DNA of 64,000 bases. Origin: an uncultured Lachnospiraceae bacterium (lineage in GTDB: Bacteria; Bacillota; Clostridia; Lachnospirales; Lachnospiraceae). Shown piece after piece: positions 40,141 to 49,205 of this stretch (positions are counted from its first letter, which is position 1; each line of letters starts with the position of its first letter). The notes beneath the pieces are model-generated. The model was not told where the DNA came from. It saw nothing but the letters and a program-made list of their open reading frames with translations, and searched no databases. The stretch is from the NCBI GenBank assembly GCA_900544685.1, contig UQWA01000007.1, positions 41,029-105,028 on the forward strand, read 5' to 3'. The translations under genes were made by a program, and so were the position numbers.

Positions 40141-40581
40141 ATGGATTTATCAAACTTAAAACCTGCTGAAGGTTCCAGACAGAGCGATAACTTCAGAAGA
40201 GGTCGTGGACATGGTTCAGGAAACGGCAAGACTGCTGGTAAGGGACATAAAGGACAGAAAGCACGTTCAGGCGCAACTAGACCAGGTTTCGAAGGTGGTC
40301 AGATGCCACTGTACAGACGTCTTCCTAAGAGAGGTTTCACAAACAGAAATACTCTTGATATCGAAGCTATCAATGTAAGCGCACTGGAAAGATTTGATAA
40401 TGATACAGAAGTTACAATCGATACACTGATTGAAACTGGTATCATTAAGAGCGTAAAAGACGGTGTTAAGATTCTTGGAAACGGTGAACTTACCAAGAAG
40501 CTTACTGTTAAAGCAAATGCTTTCAGTGAAGGCGCAAAAGCTAAAATAGAAGCAGTTGGTGGAAAAGCAGAGGTGATCTAA
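40141..40581 (+). CDS. rplO: 50S ribosomal protein L15
   Basis: 146 residues from the second of two adjacent ATGs, better spaced to AAGGAGGTG. LSNLKPAEGSRQSDNFRRG and the glycine-rich arm GSGNGKTAGKGHKGQKARSG are diagnostic. It overlaps secY by one base, so translation is coupled to the translocon. Confidence 0.97.
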   Translation: MDLSNLKPAEGSRQSDNFRRGRGHGSGNGKTAGKGHKGQKARSGATRPGFEGGQMPLYRRLPKRGFTNRNTLDIEAINVSALERFDNDTEVTIDTLIETGIIKSVKDGVKILGNGELTKKLTVKANAFSEGAKAKIEAVGGKAEVI

Positions 40582-41894
40582 TGTTAAAGACACTTCGTGA
40601 TGCGTTTAAGGTTAAAGATATCAGAGAAAGAATGTTATTTACTTTTCTGATGCTCCTTGTTGTCAGATTCGGTTCACAGCTCCCGGTTCCGGGCGTGGAC
40701 CGTAACTATCTGGCAAACTGGTTTGCAAATCAGACCGGTGATGCATTTAATTTCTTTAGTGCATTTACAGGCGGATCATTTGAGAAAATGTCTATCTTTG
40801 CTTTGAATATCACACCATATATTACGTCTTCCATTATTATGCAGCTTCTTACCATTGCCATTCCGGCACTGGAAGAGATGCACAAAGACGGTGAAGAAGG
40901 CAGAAAAAAAATCACAGCGATTACCCGTTATGTGACAGTAGGCCTGGCATTGACAGAATCTCTGGCAATGACTATTGGTTTCGGAAGACAGGGGTTGATC
41001 CCAGATATGAACTTCCTGACAGGTCTTACTGTAATTGCTGCTATGACAGCAGGTTCCACATTTCTGATGTGGATTGGTGAGCAGATCACAGAGCATGGTG
41101 TTGGAAATGGTATTTCCATTGTCCTGATGATTAATATCCTCTCCAGAGTGCCATCTGATATGGCGTCTCTGTATGAGTCATTTATCAAAGGAAGAACACT
41201 CGCAAAAGGTGTTCTGGCTGGCGTAATTATTCTTGCTGTTATTATTGTTACAATAGTACTTGTTATTTTATTAAGTGATGCAACAAGAAGAATTCCTGTT
41301 CAGTATGCAAAGAAAATGCAGGGAAGAAAAATGGTTGGTGGTCAGTCCACATTTATTCCATTAAAAGTAAATACAGCAGGCGTTATTCCTGTTATCTTTG
41401 CTTCTTCTCTTCTTAGTATGCCAAGTATGATTGCAGCATTTGCGGGTATTTCTCAGGATGGTATTGGCGGAAAAATCATTGCTTCTTTAAGTCAGAACAA
41501 CTGGTTTAATCCATCCAAACCAATCTATTCCATCGGATTGATCATTTACATTGCTTTAATTATCGCATTCGCATATTTCTATACTTCAATTACTTTCAAT
41601 CCAATTGAAGTTGCAGATAATATGAAAAAACAGGGTGGTTTCATTCCGGGCATACGTCCAGGCAAGCCAACCAGCGATTACTTAAACAAGATTTTGAATT
41701 ATATTGTTTTGATCGGTGCACTTGGTCTTACCGTGGTGGTACTGATTCCAATTTTCTTTAACGGAGTATTTGGAGCGTATGTATCATTTGGAGGAACTTC
41801 AATTATCATTATCGTCGGTGTAGTACTCGAAACAATCAAACAGATCGAATCACAGATGGTAGTTCGCAATTATAGAGGCTTTTTAAGCGAGTAG
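40581..41894 (+). CDS. secY: preprotein translocase subunit SecY
   Basis: 437 residues with ten hydrophobic spans. RMLFTFLMLLVVRFGSQLPVPGVD is the first, the plug region follows (FNFFSAFTGGSFEKMSIFAL), and the cytoplasmic loop RRIPVQYAKKMQGRKMVGGQ that binds ribosome or SecA lies between helices 6 and 7. The C-terminal region has VVRNYRGFL. It forms the protein-conducting channel. A hairpin without T-run (AGTGTACC/GGTGCACT, 41911-41947) follows before adk. Confidence 0.98.
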   Translation: MLKTLRDAFKVKDIRERMLFTFLMLLVVRFGSQLPVPGVDRNYLANWFANQTGDAFNFFSAFTGGSFEKMSIFALNITPYITSSIIMQLLTIAIPALEEMHKDGEEGRKKITAITRYVTVGLALTESLAMTIGFGRQGLIPDMNFLTGLTVIAAMTAGSTFLMWIGEQITEHGVGNGISIVLMINILSRVPSDMASLYESFIKGRTLAKGVLAGVIILAVIIVTIVLVILLSDATRRIPVQYAKKMQGRKMVGGQSTFIPLKVNTAGVIPVIFASSLLSMPSMIAAFAGISQDGIGGKIIASLSQNNWFNPSKPIYSIGLIIYIALIIAFAYFYTSITFNPIEVADNMKKQGGFIPGIRPGKPTSDYLNKILNYIVLIGALGLTVVVLIPIFFNGVFGAYVSFGGTSIIIIVGVVLETIKQIESQMVVRNYRGFLSE

Positions 41895-41986
41895 ACAAAG
41901 ATAAAGTGTACCGTTTCATCTTCTGGATGAGATGGTGCACTATATGTGTTTAATGGTAAAAATTAAAATATGAGGCAGGTTTCATT

Positions 41987-42631
41987 ATGAAGATTATTAT
42001 GTTAGGCGCACCTGGAGCCGGTAAAGGTACACAGGCAAAAAAAATCGCAGCAAAATATGGTATACCACACATTTCCACAGGTGATATTTTCCGCGCAAAT
42101 ATCAAAGAAGGAACAGAACTTGGTAAAAAGGCAAAAACATACATGGATCAGGGACTTCTTGTTCCGGATGAACTGGTAGTAGATCTGGTAGTAGACAGAT
42201 TACAGCAGGATGACTGCAAAAAAGGTTATGTACTGGATGGCTTCCCAAGAACTATTCCGCAGGCAGAAAGTCTGGATGCTGCACTAGCAAAAGTTGGTGA
42301 CAAGATGGAATATGCTATTGATGTCAATGTACCAGATGAAAACATCGTAAATCGTATGGGTGGAAGAAGAGCCTGTGTAGGATGTGGTGCTACTTACCAT
42401 ATTGTATACAATCCAACTAAAGTAGAAGGCATCTGTGATGCATGCGGCGAAAAGCTGATCCTCAGAGATGATGACAAACCGGAGACCGTTCAGAAGCGTC
42501 TTGGCGTATATCATGAACAGACGCAGCCGCTGATCGATTATTATACGAAAGCAGGTATCTTAAAAGAAGTGGATGGTACAGTGGATATGGAAGAAGTATT
42601 CCAGAACATTGTGCAGATATTAGGAGAATAG
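41987..42631 (+). CDS. adk: adenylate kinase, zinc-containing
   Basis: 214 residues. P-loop MLGAPGAGKGTQAKKIA at residues 4-20, NMP-binding HISTGDIFRA, and a long LID with four cysteines, CVGCGATYHIV and CDACGEKL, that form the structural zinc site of Gram-positive enzymes. It converts ATP plus AMP to two ADP. It starts 92 nt after secY and is 1 nt from map. Confidence 0.98.
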   Translation: MKIIMLGAPGAGKGTQAKKIAAKYGIPHISTGDIFRANIKEGTELGKKAKTYMDQGLLVPDELVVDLVVDRLQQDDCKKGYVLDGFPRTIPQAESLDAALAKVGDKMEYAIDVNVPDENIVNRMGGRRACVGCGATYHIVYNPTKVEGICDACGEKLILRDDDKPETVQKRLGVYHEQTQPLIDYYTKAGILKEVDGTVDMEEVFQNIVQILGE

Positions 42632-42632
42632 T

Positions 42633-43391
42633 ATGTCAGTATCAATAAAGTCTGCAAGAGAAATACAGCTTATGAGAGAAGCTGGAAAACGTCTTGAGCT
42701 GGTTCATGCCAAACTGGCAGAGTATGTAAAACCAGGTATTTCCACAAAGGATATTGACCGATATGGGGAAAGACTGATCCGGGAAATGGGATGTATCCCT
42801 AATTTTCTCAATTATAATGGCTATCCGGCATCTATCTGTGTTTCCGTAAATGATGAAGTCGTACATGGAATTCCATGTGACGAGCATATTCTGATGGAAG
42901 GGGATATTGTCAGTCTGGATGCAGGTCTTATTTATGAAGGCTATCATTCCGACGCGGCAAGGACCCATGCAGTAGGAAAGATATCAGAAGAAGCCCGGAA
43001 GCTGATTCAGGTGACACAGGACAGTTTCTTTAAGGGAATTGAATTTGCCCGTGAGGGAAATCATCTTCATCAGATATCAGCAGCCATTGGTGCCTATGCA
43101 GAAGGATTTGGCTATGGGGTGGTCAGAGACTTGGTTGGACATGGAATTGGTACACATCTTCATGAAGATCCTCAGATCCCTAATTTCGCACAGCGTAGAA
43201 GAGGTATTCGTCTTGTATCAGGAATGACACTTGCGATTGAGCCAATGATCAATGCAGGAAGCTATGATGTATGCTGGCTGGATGATGACTGGACTGTTGT
43301 AACAGAAGACGGATCGCTGTCGGCTCACTACGAAAATACGATATTGATTACGGATGGGGAACCGGAGATCCTGACATTAGGTCAGATATAG
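42633..43391 (+). CDS. map: methionine aminopeptidase, type I
   Basis: 252 residues. It removes the initiator methionine. Metal ligands are visible: D in SLDAGLIYEGYHSD (two Asp), H in GHGIGTHLHEDPQIPN, E in LAIEPMINAG, and E in AHYENTILIT; the substrate histidine is in VVHGIPC. There is no N-terminal SEC-C zinc domain. GGAGAATAGT supplies the ribosome site from within adk's end. Confidence 0.98.
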   Translation: MSVSIKSAREIQLMREAGKRLELVHAKLAEYVKPGISTKDIDRYGERLIREMGCIPNFLNYNGYPASICVSVNDEVVHGIPCDEHILMEGDIVSLDAGLIYEGYHSDAARTHAVGKISEEARKLIQVTQDSFFKGIEFAREGNHLHQISAAIGAYAEGFGYGVVRDLVGHGIGTHLHEDPQIPNFAQRRRGIRLVSGMTLAIEPMINAGSYDVCWLDDDWTVVTEDGSLSAHYENTILITDGEPEILTLGQI

Positions 43392-43435
43392 GAGTTAGAA
43401 AATGACTGACTATCTATGCCGGGAGGTAACAGAAC

Positions 43436-43693
43436 ATGAATTATGAAGCGGGAATGCTTGCCTGGTCCAGAGCAGGGCATGATAAAGATACACTTTATGT
43501 AATTGTGAAGACGGAAGGGGAATATGTCTATCTCTCCGATGGCCGCCTGAAACCGGTGGAACATCCAAAGAAGAAAAAAATCAGACATATTCAGATCGTC
43601 AGACAGATACCGGAAGAACTTCTGGGTTTGAACATAGAAACAATCAAAAATGAAGAAATCAGAAAAGTAATCAGGAGGTTTTCAAATGTCTAA
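43436..43693 (+). CDS. KOW-domain RNA-binding protein (L14e-like)
   Basis: 85 residues after GGGAGGTAAC. The start GMLAWSRAGHDKDTLYVIVK and VYLSDGRLKPVEHPKKKKI fit the KOW-type L14e/L6e-like family that clostridia place between map and infA. It probably binds ribosomal RNA, but its site is not established. It overlaps infA by 8 nt. Confidence 0.88.
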   Translation: MNYEAGMLAWSRAGHDKDTLYVIVKTEGEYVYLSDGRLKPVEHPKKKKIRHIQIVRQIPEELLGLNIETIKNEEIRKVIRRFSNV

Positions 43694-43904
43694 AGCAGAT
43701 GTTATTGAAGTAGAAGGAACAGTACTGGAGAAACTGCCAAATGCCATGTTTAAGGTAGAACTGGAAAACAAGCATGTGGTACTGGCTCATATCAGTGGTA
43801 AGCTGAGAATGAACTTTATCCGTATTCTTCCTGGAGACAAAGTTACCATCGAACTTTCTCCATATGACTTATCTAAGGGACGTATTATCTGGAGAGATAA
43901 ATAA
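43686..43904 (+). CDS. infA: translation initiation factor IF-1
   Basis: 72 residues, the exact usual length. SKADVIEVEGTVLEKLPNAMF, then HISGKLRMNFIRILPGDKVT and SPYDLSKGRIIWR describe the OB fold. It blocks the A site during initiation. AGGAGGTTTTC precedes the start inside the KOW gene. Confidence 0.98.
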   Translation: MSKADVIEVEGTVLEKLPNAMFKVELENKHVVLAHISGKLRMNFIRILPGDKVTIELSPYDLSKGRIIWRDK

Positions 43905-43976
43905 GAGCTGGCAAAAGCCGAATTTTAAATCATTTTTAAAATAATTCAAAAAATTTAAAAAAAATGAAAATAATAC

Positions 43977-44005
43977 TTGCAAAAAAGGTGCGCTAGTGCT
44001 ATACT
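43977..44005 (+). promoter_or_regulatory. internal promoter before rpmJ-rpsM
   Basis: TTGCAA (43977-43982) and TATACT (44000-44005), 17-bp spacer, preceded by an A/T-rich stretch. It would drive rpmJ, rpsM, rpsK, rpsD, rpoA and rplQ independently of the S10 promoter. Confidence 0.8.
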
Positions 44006-44021
44006 CTCTAGCGTACCTTTT
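43987..44021 (+). terminator. terminator-like inverted repeat overlapping the internal promoter
   Basis: GGTGCGCTAG (43987-43996) and CTAGCGTACC (44008-44017) pair over 10 bp with one G-T, followed by TTTTT. Transcripts arriving from infA could end here. Transcripts started at the promoter begin inside the repeat and cannot form it. It also flanks the -10 and could be an operator. Confidence 0.65.
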
Positions 44022-44080
44022 TAGATAAAGGGGTTATTATGCCCTACAAGGCGAGTAAATAGGAAAGGAGGATTTAACAC

Positions 44081-44194
44081 ATGAAGGTTAGATCATCAGT
44101 TAAACCTATCTGCGAAAAATGCAAGATCATTAAAAGAAAGGGAAGTATCAGAGTAATCTGTGAGAACCCAAAACACAAACAGCGTCAGGGTTAA
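44081..44194 (+). CDS. rpmJ: 50S ribosomal protein L36, zinc type
   Basis: 37 residues, too short for most gene callers' default but fully conserved: MKVRSSVKPICEKCKIIKRK and VICENPKHKQRQG. C11, C14, C27 and H32 form the zinc site. ATG 44081 follows GGAAAGGAGG. Confidence 0.97.
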   Translation: MKVRSSVKPICEKCKIIKRKGSIRVICENPKHKQRQG

Positions 44195-44514
44195 TTCCCG
44201 GTAAAGTTTGTGGATGATTGAACACGGCTGCAGCATGTCTGACATGCTGATGACAATATATGCGAAGATGTATCCGGCAGTGCTCTTAATGCTGGAGAGT
44301 TTACACAGCAGATACATCCCCTATATTGCTTCTAATACCGAATCATGCACATGATACGGAAAGGTCGTTTTTCGCGGCTGGGTGCTGGAAGAATTCCAGA
44401 ACCCCAATTAAAGACAATATAGCTGAGCACCGGGCAGCGCACAACATTTCAGACGTCTGGCTATGGCGGGCTGCGTGTGAACGGTAGCTTATGAGAAAAT
44501 GGAGGAAAAATTAC
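44195..44514 (+). promoter_or_regulatory. 320-nt structured leader between rpmJ and rpsM
   Basis: There is no reading frame here. Stems seen include CAGCATGTC/GACATGCTG (44231-44249), CTGGAA/TTCCAG (about 44387-44401) and a GC-rich GGCGGGCTGCG segment near 44466. It ends at the rpsM ribosome site TGGAGGAAAA without a T-run. The position is where alpha-operon feedback leaders occur, with S4 as the usual repressor. Identity is inferred. Confidence 0.6.
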
Positions 44515-44883
44515 ATGGCTCGTATTGCTGGTGTAGACTTACCAAGAGAGAAAAGAATTGAAATCGGTTTGACTTACATCTACGGTATTGGTAGAGTAAG
44601 CTCAAATAAGATCCTGGAAGCAGCAAATGTAAATCCTGATACTCGTGTCAGAGATCTTACAGATGAAGAAGTTTCCAGAATCCGTGACGTAATGGATGAA
44701 CATTATACAGTAGAAGGTGACCTGAGAAGAGAAATCGCTCTGAACATCAAGAGACTTCAGGAAATCGGATGCTATAGAGGAATTCGTCATCGTAAAGGAC
44801 TTCCTGTTCGTGGTCAGAAGACCAAGACAAACGCTAGAACACGTAAGGGTCCTAAGAAAACAGTAGCTAATAAGAAGAAATAA
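44515..44883 (+). CDS. rpsM: 30S ribosomal protein S13
   Basis: 122 residues from ATG 44515; the in-frame ATG at 44491 lies upstream of the ribosome site TGGAGG. MARIAGVDLPREKRIEIGLT and the tail RGLPVRGQ-like KGLPVRGQKTKTNART are diagnostic. It touches the P-site tRNA and S19. Confidence 0.98.
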   Translation: MARIAGVDLPREKRIEIGLTYIYGIGRVSSNKILEAANVNPDTRVRDLTDEEVSRIRDVMDEHYTVEGDLRREIALNIKRLQEIGCYRGIRHRKGLPVRGQKTKTNARTRKGPKKTVANKKK

Positions 44884-44912
44884 TTAATAGGAAGAAAGTA
44901 GGTTAGTTTATC

Positions 44913-45308
44913 ATGGCTAAAAAAGTTACGAAAAAAGTGACAAAAAAGCGCGTTAAGAAAAACGTTGAACGCGGACAGGCACATATTCAGTCATCTTTCA
45001 ATAATACAATCGTTACATTGACAGATGCTGCAGGTAATGCATTATCTTGGGCAAGTGCCGGCGGTCTGGGATTTAAAGGTTCAAGGAAATCTACTCCATA
45101 TGCAGCACAGATGGCTGCTGAGACAGCTGCAAAAGCAGCTATCCCTCACGGATTAAAGACAGTAGACGTATTTGTAAAGGGTCCTGGTTCAGGAAGAGAA
45201 GCAGCAATCCGTGCACTGAGTGCATGCGGTATTGATGTAACAAGCATCACTGATGTAACTCCGGTTCCACACAATGGATGCCGCCCACCAAAACGCAGAA
45301 GAGTCTAA
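44913..45308 (+). CDS. rpsK: 30S ribosomal protein S11
   Basis: 131 residues. A lysine-rich N-terminus is followed by GQAHIQSSFNNTIVTLTD, and PGSGREAAIRAL and TPVPHNGCRPPKRRRV end the protein. It lines the platform near the E site. Its ribosome site (GGAAGAAAGTAGG) is the weakest in the alpha operon. Confidence 0.98.
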   Translation: MAKKVTKKVTKKRVKKNVERGQAHIQSSFNNTIVTLTDAAGNALSWASAGGLGFKGSRKSTPYAAQMAAETAAKAAIPHGLKTVDVFVKGPGSGREAAIRALSACGIDVTSITDVTPVPHNGCRPPKRRRV

Positions 45309-45324
45309 TTAGGAGGTAAATAAG

Positions 45325-45918
45325 ATGGCAGTAGATAGAACTCCGGTCCTGAAAAGATGCAGATCACTCGGTCTGGATCCTGTATATTTAGGAATCGATA
45401 AAAAGTCCAACAGAGAATTAAAGAGAGCAAACCGTAAGATGAGTGAATACGGTCTGCAGTTAAGAGAAAAACAGAAAGCAAAATTCATTTACGGTGTACT
45501 TGAAAAACCTTTCCGTAACTACTACGCTAAGGCTGAAAGAATGCCAGGCATGACAGGTCCTAACCTGATGATCATGCTGGAAACAAGACTGGATAACGTA
45601 ATCTTCAGACTTGGATTTGCAAGAACACGTAAAGAAGCAAGACAGATTGTTGACCACAAGCATGTACTGGTAAACGGCAAGCAGGTTAATATCCCATCTT
45701 ACCTTGTAAAAGCTGGCGATACAATCGAAATCAAAGAAAAGAACAAAGGATCTCAGAGATACAAAGACATTCTGGAAGTAACAGGCGGACGTCTGGTTCC
45801 GGAATGGCTGGAAAGCGATCAGGAGAACTTAAAAGGAACTGTAAAAGAACTTCCTGCAAGAGAAGCAATTGACGTTCCAGTAAACGAAATGCTTATCGTC
45901 GAATTATACTCCAAATAA
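45325..45918 (+). CDS. rpsD: 30S ribosomal protein S4, zinc-free form
   Basis: 197 residues. The N-terminal part (VLKRCRSLGLDPVYLG) holds one cysteine and lacks the four-Cys zinc knuckle of other S4 versions. The RNA-binding S4 domain LDNVIFRLGFARTRKEARQIVDH is complete. It is a 16S rRNA assembly initiator and the likely autoregulator of this operon. The hairpin CAGGACTCGC/GCGGGTCCTG (45936-45959) follows without T-run. Confidence 0.98.
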   Translation: MAVDRTPVLKRCRSLGLDPVYLGIDKKSNRELKRANRKMSEYGLQLREKQKAKFIYGVLEKPFRNYYAKAERMPGMTGPNLMIMLETRLDNVIFRLGFARTRKEARQIVDHKHVLVNGKQVNIPSYLVKAGDTIEIKEKNKGSQRYKDILEVTGGRLVPEWLESDQENLKGTVKELPAREAIDVPVNEMLIVELYSK

Positions 45919-46004
45919 GCATTAGGAAGTAAATTCAGGACTCGCTGATGCGGGTCCTGGCTATAACCCTCAATTACAACAACCCAAAAGGAGGGGCGCA
46001 AGAA

Positions 46005-46964
46005 GTGTTCGATTTTAATAAACCAAGAATTGAAATTGCTGAGATTTCTGAAGACCATAAATATGGAAGATTTGTTGTAGAACCACTTGAAAGAGGATAT
46101 GGTACTACATTGGGTAATTCACTTCGTAGAATTATGCTTTCATCTTTACCTGGAGCTGCTGTCAGCCGTGTAAAGATCGAAGGTGTTCTGCATGAGTTTA
46201 GCTCCATTCCAGGTGTAAAAGAGGATGTCAGCGAGATTATTATGAATCTGAAATCACTGGCTATCAAGAATACCAGTGAGACAAATGAGCCAAAGGTCGC
46301 TTACATTGAATATGAAGGCGAAGGTGTGGTTACTGCAGCAGATATTCAGGTTGACCAGGATCTGGAGATTCTGAATAAAGACCAGGTAATCGCAACGCTC
46401 AGCGGTGGTCCTGACAGCAAGCTGTATATGGAGATCACTATTACAACAGGTAGAGGTTACATCAGTGCAGATGAAGGAAAGACTCCGGATATGCCGATTG
46501 GTGTGATTGCAGTTGACTCTATTTACACTCCGGTTGAACGTGTAAATATGACTGTAGAAAATACTCGTGTAGCACAGGCTACAGACTTTGATAAACTGAC
46601 TCTGGATGTATATACCAATGGTACACTTGCTCCGGATGAAGCAGTCAGTCTTGCTGCAAAAGTGCTCAGTGAGCATTTAAGCCTCTTTATCAATCTGTCT
46701 GAAAGCGCAAAGAACGCTGAGATCATGATTGAAAAAGAAGATAATGAAAAAGAAAAAGTTCTTGAAATGAATATTGATGAACTGGAATTATCTGTTCGTT
46801 CATATAACTGTCTGAAGAGAGCCGGTATCAATACCGTAGAAGAACTTTGCAACAGAACTCCGGAAGATATGATGAAGGTTCGTAACCTTGGTCGCAAGTC
46901 TTTGGAAGAAGTTCTTGCAAAACTGAAAGAACTGGGATTACAGTTAAATCCAAGTGAAGAATAA
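46005..46964 (+). CDS. rpoA: RNA polymerase alpha subunit
   Basis: 319 residues from GTG 46005, 9 nt after AAGGAGGGG; starts further upstream would add a stretch with no homology. The N-terminal dimerisation domain has GYGTTLGNSLRRIMLSSLPG. The C-terminal UP-element/activator domain has LELSVRSYNCLKRAGINTVEEL and NLGRKSLEEV. Confidence 0.97.
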   Translation: MFDFNKPRIEIAEISEDHKYGRFVVEPLERGYGTTLGNSLRRIMLSSLPGAAVSRVKIEGVLHEFSSIPGVKEDVSEIIMNLKSLAIKNTSETNEPKVAYIEYEGEGVVTAADIQVDQDLEILNKDQVIATLSGGPDSKLYMEITITTGRGYISADEGKTPDMPIGVIAVDSIYTPVERVNMTVENTRVAQATDFDKLTLDVYTNGTLAPDEAVSLAAKVLSEHLSLFINLSESAKNAEIMIEKEDNEKEKVLEMNIDELELSVRSYNCLKRAGINTVEELCNRTPEDMMKVRNLGRKSLEEVLAKLKELGLQLNPSEE

Positions 46965-47038
46965 TACAATAGAATGATGTTGCACGGGGAGTAAGCCCGA
47001 AGAGCGTTCCCGCGTGCTCCAAAATGGAGGAAAATAAA

Positions 47039-47575
47039 ATGGCAGGTTATAGAAAACTTAGCAGAACATCAGCACAGAGAAAAGCTCTGATCAGAGGTCA
47101 GGTAACAGCTCTTCTTCAGCATGGTAAAATCGTTACTACAGAAGCAAAAGCAAAAGAAATCCGTAAGGAAGCTGAAAAGCTGATTGCTCTGGCAGTAAGA
47201 GAAAAGGATAACTTCGAAACAGTAACAGTTACAGCTAAAGTACCTCGCAAAGATGCAGAAGGCAAGAGAGTAAAAGAAGTTGTAGACGGAAAGAAAGTTA
47301 CTGTATACGACGAAGTACAGAAAGAAATCAAGAAAGATTCTCCTAGCAGACTTCACGCTAGAAGACAGATGAAAAAAGTTCTGTATACTGTGAAAGAAGT
47401 TCCTACAGAAGCAGCTGGTAAGAAGAAAAACACAAAAGAAATCGATCTTACAGAAAAGCTCTTCAATGAATATGCACCAAAGTATGCTGACCGTAACGGT
47501 GGTTACACAAGAATTGTTAAGATTGGTCTTCGTAAAGGTGATGCAGCAATGGAAGTTCTTCTTGAGCTGGTATAA
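47039..47575 (+). CDS. rplQ: 50S ribosomal protein L17 with insertion
   Basis: 178 residues from ATG 47039 (TGGAGGAAAAT upstream). The body matches L17 (MAGYRKLSRTSAQRKALIRG ... NGGYTRIVKIGLRKGDAAMEVLLEL). About 45 extra charged residues interrupt it near positions 62-107 and a second short lysine-rich insert lies near 120-135, so it is longer than the ~115-residue typical form. Such extended L17s occur in Lachnospiraceae. It lies near the tunnel exit. Confidence 0.97.
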   Translation: MAGYRKLSRTSAQRKALIRGQVTALLQHGKIVTTEAKAKEIRKEAEKLIALAVREKDNFETVTVTAKVPRKDAEGKRVKEVVDGKKVTVYDEVQKEIKKDSPSRLHARRQMKKVLYTVKEVPTEAAGKKKNTKEIDLTEKLFNEYAPKYADRNGGYTRIVKIGLRKGDAAMEVLLELV

Positions 47576-47585
47576 GATTGTTTTT

Positions 47586-47617
47586 AAAAGAGGTGTGGTA
47601 TCACACCTCTTTTTTTC
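47586..47617 (+). terminator. terminator of the ribosomal supercluster
   Basis: AAAAGAGGTGTG and CACACCTCTTTT form a perfect stem around a GTAT loop and are followed by a seven-T run. Confidence 0.95.
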
Positions 47618-47636
47618 ATCCCTAACTGCTCATTTG

Positions 47637-47665
47637 TTGACATAAAAATTTAATTGCCCTATAAT
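47637..47665 (+). promoter_or_regulatory. murE promoter
   Basis: A perfect TTGACA (47637-47642) and a perfect TATAAT (47660-47665), 17-bp spacer. It starts the murE-to-thiN run. Confidence 0.9.
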
Positions 47666-47729
47666 CTATTTATCTATGCAATTTCGTGGTTTCGCTAGAA
47701 GTGCAAGCTCTAAAAGGAGGAAAAAAAGC

Positions 47730-49205
47730 ATGAAATTATCAAAGTTATTAGAACGTTTAGATTATACCTGCCTGCAGGGAGATATGAATAAAGAGATCAC
47801 TGGAATCTATAATGATTCCAGAAAAGTAACAGATGGATCACTGTTTCTGTGTATCAAAGGTGCTGTATCAGACGGACATACATATGCTGCCCAGGTGTCA
47901 GAAAAAGGAGCAACTGTAATTGTGGTACAGGATCCGGTGGAGGTTCCGGAGTCTGTAACGGTTATTCAGGTGGAGGACAGTCGTTATGCCATGGCTATGA
48001 TTGCTGCGGCATGGTACGATTATCCGGCAGAAAAATTAAGAGTGATTGGTATCACAGGTACAAAGGGAAAAACAACAACAACTTATATGATTCGTTCCAT
48101 TCTGGAAGCAGCCGGACATAAAGTCGGGTTGATTGGTACCATTGAAGCAATTATTGGAGATAAAGTAATTCCAGCCTGCAATACCACACCAGAATCTATG
48201 ACTATTCAGGAATATTTTGCAGAGATGGTTCAGAGTGGCTGTGACAGCGTAGTAATGGAAGTATCTTCACAGGGACTGATGTTGCATCGTACAGCGGGAA
48301 TTCAGTTTGAGATCGGCATTTTTACCAATTTGGAGCCAGATCATATCGGACCGGCAGAACACTCCAGTTTCGAAGAATATCTGGAATGCAAATCCCGTTT
48401 GTTCAGACAATGCAAGCTGGGAATTATGAACGCAGATGATAAGCATCTGGAAGAGATTCTTAAAGGACATACCTGTCAGGTAGAGACGTATGGTTTTGCT
48501 GAGAATGCAGATTTTAGGGCAACTGACACCAGGCTTGTGTCAGCACCTGGATATCTGGGAATTGATTACTATGTCAGTGGTAAGCGCAATTTCCAGGTGG
48601 AGATCGACATTCCTGGAAAATTCAGCGTGTACAACTCACTTGCTGCCATAGCGGTTTGCAATCATTTTGGAGTAACAGACGAGAATATTGTTTCAGCACT
48701 GCGTCAGGCAAAGGTGAAAGGTCGTATTGAAATGATTAAGGTCTCAGATGATTTTACACTGATGATTGACTATGCCCATAATGCCATGGCATTGGAAAGT
48801 CTGCTGACAACATTAAAAGAGTATCATCCGAAGAGACTGGTTTGTTTGTTTGGATGTGGTGGAAATCGTTCCAAATCCAGACGTTTTGAGATGGGTGAAG
48901 TGTCTGGAAAACTGGCTGATTTTACAATTATCACATCAGATAACCCAAGATTCGAAGAACCGGAGGCAATTCTGGCAGATATTGAATCAGCTATTTCCAA
49001 AACAGAAGGAAAATACATCAAGATCACAGATCGGAAAGATGCCATTGCCTATGCGATTCACCACGGCCAGCCAGGGGATGTCATCGTACTGGCAGGAAAG
49101 GGTCATGAAGATTATCAGGAAATTTGCGGCGTAAAGCATCCTATGGATGAAAGAGTACTGATTAAGGAGATCCTGGAAGAAGATGCAGCGAAAGCTATAC
49201 GCTAA
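47730..49205 (+). CDS. murE: UDP-MurNAc-tripeptide synthetase
   Basis: 491 residues from ATG 47730 after AAAAGGAGG (an in-frame ATG at 47676 is in the promoter region). Mur ligase signatures: GITGTKGKTTTTYMI (ATP site), TNLEPDHIG, carbamylated-lysine region YLECKSRLF, and VCLFGCGGNRSKSRR. The substrate motif reads DNPR (SDNPRFEEP), which is the meso-diaminopimelate form rather than the lysine form. It adds the third residue of the peptidoglycan stem. Confidence 0.96.
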   Translation: MKLSKLLERLDYTCLQGDMNKEITGIYNDSRKVTDGSLFLCIKGAVSDGHTYAAQVSEKGATVIVVQDPVEVPESVTVIQVEDSRYAMAMIAAAWYDYPAEKLRVIGITGTKGKTTTTYMIRSILEAAGHKVGLIGTIEAIIGDKVIPACNTTPESMTIQEYFAEMVQSGCDSVVMEVSSQGLMLHRTAGIQFEIGIFTNLEPDHIGPAEHSSFEEYLECKSRLFRQCKLGIMNADDKHLEEILKGHTCQVETYGFAENADFRATDTRLVSAPGYLGIDYYVSGKRNFQVEIDIPGKFSVYNSLAAIAVCNHFGVTDENIVSALRQAKVKGRIEMIKVSDDFTLMIDYAHNAMALESLLTTLKEYHPKRLVCLFGCGGNRSKSRRFEMGEVSGKLADFTIITSDNPRFEEPEAILADIESAISKTEGKYIKITDRKDAIAYAIHHGQPGDVIVLAGKGHEDYQEICGVKHPMDERVLIKEILEEDAAKAIR

